Source: Maribacter caenipelagi (GTDB lineage Bacteria > Bacteroidota > Bacteroidia > Flavobacteriales > Flavobacteriaceae). From it: 64,000 bases of DNA. The position numbers and the translations under genes were made by a program. Below the pieces are notes generated by a model. The model was not told where the DNA came from, did no database searches, and saw only the letters and a program-made list of their open reading frames with translations. Where the stretch lies: contig NZ_SNZW01000015.1 in NCBI RefSeq assembly GCF_004364175.1, positions 134,326-198,325 on the forward strand. Direction: 5' to 3'. Positions 1 to 7,815 of this stretch are shown here, in pieces (the first letter of the stretch is position 1; every line of letters begins with the position of its first letter).

Positions 1-223
1 CATTTCTGATTTTTTGGTTTATTGAAATCATTTTGTCCTCTTCTTTCCTTGGTGCCAAATTCATTTCTTTCAACTCGTAATCATCAATCAATCCAGATAC
101 TTTTAGCGAACCCCAAGCTCCATCTATATCGGCTGTATTGGGAATGACAAGATGGTATGTCCAAGCACCGTTTCCACTTTTATAAATTAATTCAAGCTCT
201 TGATTATCGATAATTTTCTTCAT
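1..223 (-). CDS. DUF1905-like protein, 3' end outside the window
   Basis: The reading frame starts at the ATG at 221-223 and runs open to the window edge, giving 74 codons. The visible part has an N-terminal MKKIIDNQEL, then a tryptophan-containing strand (GNGAWTYHLVIPN), a glycine-valine strand (GSLKVSGLIDDYE) and a basic stretch ending in NQKIRN. This pattern resembles the small beta-barrel family DUF1905, whose function is not established. No signal peptide is seen, so it is probably cytoplasmic. The family assignment rests on pattern only. It lies outside the left att repeat, in the older, decayed accessory material. Confidence 0.5.
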   Translation of the reverse strand, partial: MKKIIDNQELELIYKSGNGAWTYHLVIPNTADIDGAWGSLKVSGLIDDYELKEMNLAPRKEEDKMISINQKIRN

Positions 224-858
224 TTTTTTATTTCTACATTTAAGTATTACGAGTAACAATTGACTATACTTTCCAATTTACAGTATTTTATTTTGTTGAT
301 AATTTAATTTATAGATACTCTCGTTTTAAATGACAAAGTACTATTTCATTAGTATTATGATCATGTTCAATATGATATAATAATTCTTATAGTCTCCTCT
401 AGTTAAACCATTCCTCAGCATATTCCCACTCCATTCCGTTACTCTCCATTACGGGAAAAAACCTTCGTCCCAATTCGTCTTGGACACAATCCCCGCTTTT
501 AACTTTCCATTACGCTAACTCTTCCCGATACTCTGGAAAGGAACGCTTCATTGCAAGTCAAAACCGTGAATTAAGTCCGCTTGAACTGAATTTGATATAT
601 AGTGTTTTATTCCGCTTCAACAGAATTTAAAATTTCACTACTTCAATGTATTTAACCCACTGCCCGAACCGCCACTATCACCCTTTTTTTGACGGCAAAA
701 AAACAACATTCATTCTTGCACCACGGCATAAACCAGGCTCGTACCTCCCTCTTTTTTATACGTCTTACCAAGCCTGAATATTGTAAAGTATTAAGCAACA
801 AAAAAAGGTGACAGTGACGGCTCTGTGGGAAGTAAATCAAATACCGAAAACCATGAAA
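224..858. other. Gene-poor stretch with one broken short ORF
   Basis: No convincing gene is seen in this 635-base stretch. On the minus strand 551-399 reads as a 51-codon frame starting at an ATG, with one in-frame TAA after codon 13. The part after the stop ends in GMEWEYAEEWFN. It may be the remnant of a small gene, but it is too short to be sure. The region lies directly behind the truncated integrase, so it is probably scrambled element debris. Confidence 0.35.
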
Positions 859-1617
859 TCATATCAAATCCTTTACCAGCTGAAGTCTAGTTGTGGCAAA
901 GGACTTTTCTTCTATTGCTTGAAGTTCGTCAAGTCTTAAAAAGCCTCTTTCTGTTTTATTATATTTTGATTCGAAGTTGATAAAGGGATCACGTTGTATC
1001 CATCCCAATTTTAGAGAAAGGTTGATTAATTTTCTGAAACGTGCTATATGTTTCATCACAGTATTGTTACCCATTCTCTGTTGATGGTCTTCAGGTACGT
1101 AAGACCTTAGAAATTTTTCAAATTTTATGATAAAGTCATAGTCGAGTTCACTCAAGTACATATCCGAGGACTTATAAGTTTTTAGTAGGAATTTGGAAAC
1201 ATATTTTTGTGTGGTGAAATAATTTTTTTGGGTTCCCCATTTTAACTTGCCCCTCATGTCCTCGTTATGGTAAGCAATAATATCCGTAACCGAACGATGG
1301 GCATCATCTACCCGAAGGAATCTTGCCTTAACTGCCTGTGCGGTAATTAGCTTATTTTCAGCCTTTAAATCTCGGTAGCACTGAAATAAGTGATTATAGG
1401 TCTCGTCCAAATAGCTGTTAAGTATTCTCGATTTTTGGCTAGTCCCTTTAGCTCGGTTTTTATGCACATCCCAGCCCGATATTAAAATTTTCCGTTTTAA
1501 ACTAATGACTGCCCGTTTACCATTTACGGTAATTCTAGCATAAAGTGAGGCCTGATTGTTTTTGACTCTGGAAAAATCTACCCAGAAGAGAATACTGAAT
1601 GTTGAAGATGTCTTCAC
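859..1617 (-). pseudogene. Truncated tyrosine recombinase (integrase fragment)
   Basis: The 252-residue product matches the N-terminal arm-binding and core-binding domains of the intact integrase at 22806-24053: both share KNYFTTQKY/KNYHTTERC, NNTVMKH/NNGTMKH and WIQRDPFINF/WLEKDPFINF. The similarity stops just after RLQLVKDL/TQRIKDL, and a TGA follows one codon later. The whole catalytic domain (Arg, HxxR, second His, Tyr) is therefore absent. The fragment can still fold as a DNA-binding module but cannot recombine DNA. It is placed relative to the left att repeat exactly as the intact integrase is placed relative to the tRNA, so it is probably what is left of an earlier element at the same site. 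Confidence 0.85.
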
Positions 1618-1810
1618 GATTTCGTCTTTTAATTAACATTTATTTTGTTATCAGACGAAAGTCAAATCACTTATAAAGATACATTTATTTAGTCAACGCA
1701 TTTGGATTTTTAACAAATAGGTCAACACTTTTACAGTTTTAAATTTGTTGACCGATTTGTTGACATTTCTATTAGGATTAAATGATATGTTTTGATATCC
1801 CTAAAAACGA

Positions 1811-1844
1811 AAAAACCTGATAATCATACGATTAACAGGTTTTT
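1811..1844. repeat. Hairpin between integrase fragment and left att site
   Basis: A perfect 9-bp inverted repeat (AAAAACCTG at 1811-1819, CAGGTTTTT at 1836-1844) encloses a 16-base loop. It follows the string CCCTAAAAAC, which also precedes the hairpin next to the tRNA at 24211-24220. It may be a terminator shielding the integrase promoter, or a protein-binding site near the recombination core. Confidence 0.5.
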
Positions 1845-1867
1845 GCTATAGATTGATACTATAATTT

Positions 1868-1880
1868 GTCGGGATGACAG
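1868..1880. repeat. Left attachment site (att) repeat
   Basis: The 13 bases GTCGGGATGACAG are identical to 24279-24291, which cover the 3' end of the tRNA-Pro gene including its discriminator base. Beyond base 13 the two copies differ (CATGCACC here, GATTTGAACC in the tRNA). A short exact copy of a tRNA 3' end about 22 kb away, with an integrase at the tRNA side, is the usual signature of an integrated element. Confidence 0.75.
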
Positions 1881-2110
1881 CATGCACCCTATTGTTACAA
1901 ATATTTGATTATCAGTATTTTAATTACACTTATCTAAATCAAAACCCGATATGGACACTTGATAAAAATGGTAGCTAAAGAACTTAGGTATTTTGTGTTA
2001 TTTACAGTATAAAAGTAAGAAATATTTTCATACGTTTTCATCTAATCATATGTATTTGAAAAAGCGCGATTTCGTATGGTTTATCAAACAGGCTTTGAAG
2101 CTTATATTTC

Positions 2111-2171
2111 GTGAATTCTAACAGAGTAAGGGTAAATTTGTGAATTTTCTGTAACAAAGTCAGGGTAAATT
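2111..2171. repeat. Pair of imperfect direct repeats just inside the left end
   Basis: Two units of about 31 bases follow each other. Each has GTGAATT near its start and ends in the closely matching strings TAACAGAGTAAGGGTAAATT (2119-2138) and TAACAAAGTCAGGGTAAATT (2152-2171). They lie about 240 bases inside the left att repeat. Integrases of this family bind arm-type direct repeats near the element ends, so these are candidates for such sites. That role is inferred from position only. Confidence 0.4.
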
Positions 2172-2208
2172 AAATCTGACTAACTTAAATTCATATTTAA
2201 ACTTCCTT

Positions 2209-3278
2209 CTAATTTTTGAGTATTTGAAATAATTTGACGTTAAAAAACAAATTCTCCACACCTATCTTTTGCGATTTAAGGGTGCCAATCTTTTCTAACT
2301 CTTGTAAATATTCTGCAGCGGTCTGGCGTTTGGCGATGTCCTTATCTATAAAGAACTTTACCTTGCAATAGGGCTGCTCAAAAAGTAATTCTATCAATTC
2401 CTTTGAATATACGCGCGTAGGTAGCTTCTCCATTGCCAATGCGATTGTTTCCTGCATGAGCGAATTGATGAAATTTATCTTTTGTAATGTATAGATTGCT
2501 GTTTCTTCGACTCCCTTTAGCATATACATAATCCTTCCCAATCTTGTTTTTCGGTAACTGCCCTTAAGTTTTTATAGTATTGATTTTTGTTTGCTATGAT
2601 ATATCTACTCAGATATAGAATCGGAGTATCCAACAATTCTTTATCGACCAAATAGAGAATATTCAAAATACGTCCGGTTCTTATGTTAACGTCAGGAAAT
2701 GGGTGTATAGCCTCGAATTGGTAATCCATTACCGCTAATCGCACCAAATCATCTAGACCATTCTCAGAATGCATAAAATCCTCTAAATTCTTTAACAAGT
2801 CCTTGATAATCTTTTCTCTCTCAGGTGGTGCATAAATATTTTGGCCATCACTCGTTATACGAGTACCTGTCGTTTTTTGTATTCCAGCGTTGTTTTCTTT
2901 GATAGTCTGTACAATAGAGTCAAATGTATTTGTTGAAAGTGGTCTTTTGTCAAAGCTGTTTTATCCGTCCCATAAAGCCTGTCGACATCTTAAAACCTTT
3001 TTAATTTGTGCATTGGTCGTATTGGTTTTTGTCGAAAACGCCTGATATAAATCATCTTGACTAGTTACTATATTTTCAATCTCGGAACTGTCTTTTGCTT
3101 CCTGTAAGGTAATAGCATTGACCAATATAGACTAGTTGGGAATTTCATCTGCCCTACCCTTCAATTCTGCCAAAACTCTTGTGGTAGCGATTGCCTGCTT
3201 TAAAACCTTCTTGGTTTCAAGCTCAACCGTTGGTGGTACTAAGGGTAAATTGTTATAAGGTTCTTTTGGGTTGTACAT
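2209..3278 (-). pseudogene. Fic/DOC family protein, decayed
   Basis: Fic proteins transfer AMP or similar groups onto target proteins. The frame starts at the ATG at 3278 (MYNPKEPYNNLPLVPP) and shows the Fic N-terminal domain (VLAELKGRADEIPN, LQEAKDSSEIENIVTSQDDLY), then the Fic core and a C-terminal winged-helix part (KLPTRVYSKELIELLFEQPY). There are in-frame stops after RADEIPN (near 3134) and after RQALWDG (near 2967), and frame changes between about 2967 and 2900 and again near 2525. The active-site motif reads HPFPDVNIRTGR, where the family has HPFxxGNGRxGR, so both glycines are lost. The gene is dead both in reading frame and at its catalytic loop. Confidence 0.85.
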
Positions 3279-3507
3279 GATTTCGACATATGCATATAAC
3301 TATGTCGATAACATCGACATAATGAAAATCTAGTTCAAATTTGAAGAATACAAAAAATCTTGCTAAGTTGATAAATAGTCAATTTATAGAACTATTTAAA
3401 AAAAAATCTGGCTAGGAAACTTCCAACTTATCAGTTTTACGTTTGTAAGAATTTGTCTAAAAATGTCAGATCTATTAGAATAAGCTAATAGTTGAGGGTA
3501 TAGTTCA

Positions 3508-3653
3508 AAGGAGGGATATAGTATAGCACCCCATCGGATTAAAGTGAGCATAGCAATGTTTATTGCAAACCCTTTTTTAACACAGTCTGAAACGATTTCA
3601 TAAGTGGTTCAAAAAAATCCGTTTTCAGTAGTTCACTTTGACCGTTTTTTGCA
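3508..3653. repeat. Solo IS21-like terminal repeat, copy 1
   Basis: This stretch of about 146 bases is clearly similar to 4631-4778 in the same orientation; both contain CGGATTAAAGTGAGC, AAGTGGTTCAAAAAA and GTTCACTTTGACCGTTTTTT. Read on the minus strand it begins with TG (TGCAAAAAACGG) and has internal repeats of the type GGTTCA...CCG, as IS21-family ends often do. No transposase gene is present. It joins the broken secreted-protein gene at 3654. The IS21 identity is inferred; the repeat itself is plain. Confidence 0.6.
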
Positions 3654-3893
3654 GGTATGGGAACATGGTTCCTGTTTCAAACGGTAATACCGTCCGTATA
3701 AAAAAATAAACTGTCCGTAGCGTCTGAAATGGCAGCGCATCCTTCAATAGTATTGAGTTGAACATCTGTTAATGCAACGGGTGCTCCCGAGTTAAAATCA
3801 AGCCGGGCATTTTGGCCAAAATACCAAATGGTAACCTCGTTTTGGGCAAAGAGGCTAGCATTCATTAAAAAAACAAAAAAAAAGCTTATTCAA
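3654..3893 (-). pseudogene. 5' remnant of a large secreted protein gene (type IX cargo-like)
   Basis: The preserved part reads SLFAQNEVTIWYFGQNARLD, FNSGAPVALTDVQLNTIEGC, then AAISDATDSLFFYTDGITV. This opening is typical of large flavobacterial surface proteins secreted by the type IX system. Three lesions are visible. The signal-peptide start (TTG at 3891-3893, NKLFFCFF) is out of frame with the rest across long T runs near 3870-3885. A TGA at 3677-3679 stands where NRNHVPIP then continues in frame, probably a lost tryptophan codon. The gene then ends abruptly at the IS21-like end at 3653. Only the first 70 or so residues of what is normally a very long protein remain. Confidence 0.65.
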
Positions 3894-3930
3894 ATTTGGG
3901 ATACAATTTATATTGTGTAGTGCAAGTTAT

Positions 3931-4500
3931 TTAGAAACGAAGCCCTACACCTATTTTCAAAACGTTTGCGGTTTCAAAAAAACTATTATTTTGGTTTGGA
4001 TTATCTCTCGATACATTTAGATAGTCATAAGAAACAAAAGCGAACAAATCGTTAGTTATATCGTAAGCGGCACCAAGATTCAAATTTATCGCTCCTGTAC
4101 TATCACTCCTATCCGGTGTTTGGTCACTATTAAATTTTGTACTTGAGTTAACAATCGTATAACCCAGTCCAAAAAATGGCCTAAAACCATTTAACGTCTC
4201 AGCATTTACCTCCCCGTAGGCCCTAGGTTGTAGGAGTAAAACGTTGTTCTTTATAGTAAATTGACCTAAATTATCACTACTGGCAAAAAAACCAACGTTA
4301 GCAGTTAGACCAAAGTTAAAAGCGGAAGACTCTAAAAAGCGAAATTGTAATCCCGCATCAACAATACCATTATCATTGGCCAAAAAATTATCCCCAACCG
4401 ATAGCGGGTAGGCCACAGTAACACTTAGCTTTTCATCTTGGGCATGGGTAAGAAAACCCATATTTATTATTGTTAAAAATAAAATTAGTTTTTGTTTCAT
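3931..4500 (-). CDS. Outer-membrane beta-barrel protein
   Basis: The 189-residue protein has a signal peptide (MKQKLILFLTIINMGFLTHA, cut before QDEK) and then alternating hydrophobic strands with aromatic ends, finishing in KIGVGLRF, whose terminal phenylalanine is typical of outer-membrane barrels. Strand pairs such as AFNFGLTANVGFFAS, GFRPFFGLGYTIV and LFAFVSYDYLNVS suggest an eight-stranded OmpA/OmpX-like barrel. No ligand or partner can be named. It lies between two IS21-like ends and is intact, unlike its neighbour upstream at 4785-6146 only in that no junction cuts it. It may once have been carried with them as a unit. Confidence 0.7.
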   Translation of the reverse strand: MKQKLILFLTIINMGFLTHAQDEKLSVTVAYPLSVGDNFLANDNGIVDAGLQFRFLESSAFNFGLTANVGFFASSDNLGQFTIKNNVLLLQPRAYGEVNAETLNGFRPFFGLGYTIVNSSTKFNSDQTPDRSDSTGAINLNLGAAYDITNDLFAFVSYDYLNVSRDNPNQNNSFFETANVLKIGVGLRF

Positions 4501-4630
4501 GATTTATAGTATTCTAAGTTGTTATAACTTTATTTAATTTATTTGGTTAAAGTTATAGCCCCCATTTTTATTTAAGGCAATTTTAACTGTCTTTTTAATA
4601 GTCACAAATCTCTGTTAACTCAATACGGTG

Positions 4631-4778
4631 GAAAGGACGGACATAGTGTACCAACCCCGCCGGATTAAAGTGAGCAACGCAATATTTAATGTAAATCCTT
4701 TTCTAACATGGTGTGAAACGATTTTGTAAGTGGTTCAAAAAATCCGTTTTCAGTGGTTCACTTTGACCGTTTTTTACA
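4631..4778. repeat. Solo IS21-like terminal repeat, copy 2
   Basis: This is the second copy of the repeat at 3508-3653, about 148 bases long and in the same orientation. On the minus strand it starts with TGTAAAAAACGG right after the 3' end of the lipoprotein gene at 4785-6146, seven bases past its stop codon. Same-orientation copies cannot be the two ends of one insertion sequence, so each looks like an orphan end left by separate insertions or deletions. Confidence 0.6.
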
Positions 4779-4784
4779 GGTGGT

Positions 4785-6146
4785 TTACAAATTTGAAACT
4801 TGAAAAGTCTCCAAGGCGCATTTAGAATCGAATCCATTTGCATATGCATAGTTGTAACCCCAATATTCGACTTTTTCGTAGGCACCAATACAAACAAGAC
4901 CATTATCGGTAAGCATAGGATATATGGGATACAACTTGGTTAGAATTTCTTGTTTCAATTCAAAAGTTTCGCCGTCGAACACATGTATTATTTTCTCTTT
5001 TTGTACGGATGCATAGATGTCACCATTTTCATCAAACAGATAATTCAAATATTTTTTGCCTGTAATATTACCTAAAACTGCTCCAGGAGATAAGTCATCA
5101 ATATTAAAAAAACGTCCTTCGATAGCTGTTACAAACTGTGATCTATCATTATTCCATGTAACCATAAACTCATCGATGTCATCGCCATCTAGATTTTGTT
5201 CAGAATAGGTACTGATAGTTCTTAAAAGGGAAAAATCCCAACCACTACCCGGGTCCAAATCCGGTTGAAATTCGTAAATAGAAGCGGAAGACGTACGCGG
5301 CCCTGAACTTAAAGTAAGAAGTGTTTCATCATTTAATACTTCAAAATATTCAAAGCTATGCCCCAAACCATTTTTTATGGTCTCACCAGTCACTAAATCA
5401 ACATAATCAAATGAAAAGTCATCAACAAAATATAACCTATCGCCGATAATACCGAAACTTTCGAAATCATCATTAAGTTCAGCAGTATAATGCTTATCGA
5501 TTTCATAAGTGTCCTTGTCTACAAAGAAAATAGAACCATTCAAATCCGCCGCCACTATTTTGTTTTCATAAAAGATAAACTTATCATAGTATTCATGATT
5601 TTGGCTCAATTCGCGTTTTTGAACGACTCTGTTCAATGTACCGTCATAGCGAACTAGTTGTGCCATGTCCCATATATCTAATATATGATAGATATTTTTG
5701 TCTATAGGATCTCTAGAAACTTGAAAAGGAACTCTGTTAAATTCTGGAAATAACCTAGAGTACACTTGGGCTTCACTTTCAATTAATACGATTTCATTTA
5801 GTTCTTGGGTATCAAGGCGATAATTAGCTTTGATGATATAACTGATTTTAGACACATAGGGTACATCAGTATCTATATAGCTTTTTGCAGATGAGGGTAA
5901 ACTCTCTATAAGTTCAAAATATGTTCGCTCAGAGTCATCCGTTTTGGTCTCGCGAAAGACTAAAAGGTCTTCAATAATCACATCAGCTCCCTTTGAAAGC
6001 TCCCATGTAATCTCTATGGCTTCTTTAGACGGGCTGAAAGTCGTTACGGTTAATTCTGGAGCTGTAAAATCCGAATCATCTTTAGAAGAGCAACCTGCCA
6101 ATATTAAAAATACGGCAACCAAACATGGAGCTTTATAAAATTTCAT
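4785..6146 (-). CDS. Surface lipoprotein with propeller-like repeats
   Basis: The 453-residue protein has a lipoprotein signal (MKFYKAPCLVAVFLILAGCSS, lipobox LAGC), so it is probably anchored in the outer membrane. A fibronectin-like strand pattern follows (ELTVTTFSPSKEAIEITWEL, about 34-53). The rest consists of short repeated blade-like strands (GSIFFVDKDTYEI, DRLYFVDDFSFDYVDLVTGE, GDIYASVQKEKIIHVFDGET), suggesting a beta-propeller. No catalytic residues are recognised. It is the last of three adjacent lipoprotein genes and overlaps its upstream neighbour by 14 bases, so the genes are translationally linked. Its stop codon lies 7 bases from an IS21-like junction, so the original C-terminus may have been slightly altered. 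Confidence 0.65.
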   Translation of the reverse strand: MKFYKAPCLVAVFLILAGCSSKDDSDFTAPELTVTTFSPSKEAIEITWELSKGADVIIEDLLVFRETKTDDSERTYFELIESLPSSAKSYIDTDVPYVSKISYIIKANYRLDTQELNEIVLIESEAQVYSRLFPEFNRVPFQVSRDPIDKNIYHILDIWDMAQLVRYDGTLNRVVQKRELSQNHEYYDKFIFYENKIVAADLNGSIFFVDKDTYEIDKHYTAELNDDFESFGIIGDRLYFVDDFSFDYVDLVTGETIKNGLGHSFEYFEVLNDETLLTLSSGPRTSSASIYEFQPDLDPGSGWDFSLLRTISTYSEQNLDGDDIDEFMVTWNNDRSQFVTAIEGRFFNIDDLSPGAVLGNITGKKYLNYLFDENGDIYASVQKEKIIHVFDGETFELKQEILTKLYPIYPMLTDNGLVCIGAYEKVEYWGYNYAYANGFDSKCALETFQVSNL

Positions 6147-7788
6147 CTAAAATTTCTTTTTTTAGTTTATACGTTGATTGACCTTTTCTGAAATAAATTT
6201 CATTGTTCAACTGAAAAAAATGACGCAATTCACGGGCAAAACCTAGATTATGTTCAACCCCTGAAACTGTATAGTCAGCTTCGAAATCTCTGAAACCACC
6301 TCGTGATCCATTGGACGTAATTAAAGTATTTTGATACACCATATAGATTTCATTGTCAAGGGTGTCTAAACTAAGATTGGGGTTAAGGCGATGACTTGTG
6401 TTATTATAGTTCATGTAAAGAGCCCCTTCATGCAGAAAACCACCCCAATATCCGGTTTCCCGATTAGCGAAATGCCCTGACATAGTGCCATCAACCAACT
6501 CAGACCAAGTTGAAGTAATTTCATCGAACCGCCAATCTTCTTCCACATCGTAGAGATTGTAGTTGTCATCCACGGCTTCCCCGTTTAAGACATAGAGTTT
6601 TTCTTGAAAATGCAGCATAAAAGTAGCTTGTCTATTGTCTGAAAATGGAAGTGGAATAAGCTCTTCTTCTAAGGTATTCAAGTTTATTCGTATCAATATT
6701 CTAGAGCTATCATCGGGATTCTTATAAGCATAAAGAAATCCGTCATTATTATACACCACATTATTTATATAACCAAGATAACTACTTCCAGGCACCTCCT
6801 CCCATTCTTGACTATCAGGTGTAAACTCATAGAGTGCAACCTTAGTATCGTAAAGGCCTTCATTTTTCCAAAAGTAAGCATAGGCTTTATTGTTGTGCAC
6901 TATTGGTGGATGTGTAATATACCCTGGCTCATAGTCTACAATAATACCATCATTTTTTATTTCCCAATTTCCGTTCAATATAATTTCATAGTCCGCCATT
7001 TTATAAACTACTTCGTTTATAAAAAAATCTTTATAAGGACCTGATGGATAACTTGATCTAATAGTATGTGTAACACCGCTGAAAATGCTCGATTCTTTTC
7101 CATCCACTAGTATCGATGTGAACTTACCATCAGGGTTGAAACCAGACCCTTCTAAAACCAATTCTTGGCCTGCCCAAAAGTCATCAGGCACATTCGTAAT
7201 TATTGGTTTAGTTAATTTTAATGACTCCTCTGAAACTACCTTTTGAAACTGTGCTGTCAATTCAACTACAAGATTGCTTTTAGCTAGCGCGGTTGGTATA
7301 TATACTTCCACCTCATTATGACTTGCCCTGATTACACTAGCGCTCTCACCATTAATTGAGACTTTTACAAAATCTCTATCTTTGTCAAAATTCTCGCCCT
7401 GAATAACTAAAACTTCCTGAAAAGAGATTTCTTGTTTATCGTAACCTTTAATGACAGGTTTTTTCAATATAAAAGTCTCTTCGAGAATATTTTCATTGGT
7501 TTTTAAGTCAACAATACGTACTGTTGGGTTATACCTCTCAATACTTCTTGGCACTTTGACCTTTATTTTTTTATCCGTCAAGTAGTTTATGTAAGACTCT
7601 TCATTATCAAAGAAGACTTGTAGTTTTCCCTGTTCAAAATTTTGACCGTCAATTACGATTTCTTCTTCTATTAATGCACTAGGTAAACTAGTGAATGAAG
7701 GTTTGGATATAGCGTTCGAATTTTCTTCTTTAGTACAGGATAAGAGTAATAGAACACTAACAATTATGGATAAGCTAATTTTATTCAT
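6133..7788 (-). CDS. IPT/TIG-domain lipoprotein with kelch-like C-terminal half
   Basis: The 551-residue protein starts with a lipoprotein signal (MNKISLSIIVSVLLLLSC, lipobox LLSC). The N-terminal half shows three Ig-like IPT/TIG-type repeats, each with a characteristic strand: EEEIVIDGQNFEQGKLQVFF, FQEVLVIQGENFDKDRDFVK and AGQELVLEGSGFNPDGK (about residues 40-240). The C-terminal half has kelch-like strands (KVALYEFTPDSQEWEEVPG, DEITSTWSELVDGT). Such proteins usually sit on the cell surface and bind polysaccharide or protein, but no substrate can be named. The gene lies 27 bases after the larger lipoprotein gene and overlaps the next one, so the three probably form one operon. Confidence 0.7.
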   Translation of the reverse strand: MNKISLSIIVSVLLLLSCTKEENSNAISKPSFTSLPSALIEEEIVIDGQNFEQGKLQVFFDNEESYINYLTDKKIKVKVPRSIERYNPTVRIVDLKTNENILEETFILKKPVIKGYDKQEISFQEVLVIQGENFDKDRDFVKVSINGESASVIRASHNEVEVYIPTALAKSNLVVELTAQFQKVVSEESLKLTKPIITNVPDDFWAGQELVLEGSGFNPDGKFTSILVDGKESSIFSGVTHTIRSSYPSGPYKDFFINEVVYKMADYEIILNGNWEIKNDGIIVDYEPGYITHPPIVHNNKAYAYFWKNEGLYDTKVALYEFTPDSQEWEEVPGSSYLGYINNVVYNNDGFLYAYKNPDDSSRILIRINLNTLEEELIPLPFSDNRQATFMLHFQEKLYVLNGEAVDDNYNLYDVEEDWRFDEITSTWSELVDGTMSGHFANRETGYWGGFLHEGALYMNYNNTSHRLNPNLSLDTLDNEIYMVYQNTLITSNGSRGGFRDFEADYTVSGVEHNLGFARELRHFFQLNNEIYFRKGQSTYKLKKEILDEIL

Positions 7789-7815
7789 TTTAGATGAGCT
7801 AAACGTGATTTTTGT

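Larger units (their letters stand above)
1618..2208. other. Left end of the integrated element, no gene
   Basis: This 591-base interval contains no credible coding region. It holds the presumed upstream region of the truncated integrase (1618 to about 1800), a 9-bp-stem hairpin at 1811-1844, the att repeat at 1868-1880, and inside the element a pair of imperfect direct repeats at 2111-2171. The layout mirrors that on the other side between the intact integrase and the tRNA. Confidence 0.6.

Noticed and set aside
652-840. 62-codon minus-strand frame as a small gene
   Set aside because: The composition is irregular (many Arg, Val and Cys), there are no homologous features I can name, and it sits in debris behind the truncated integrase.
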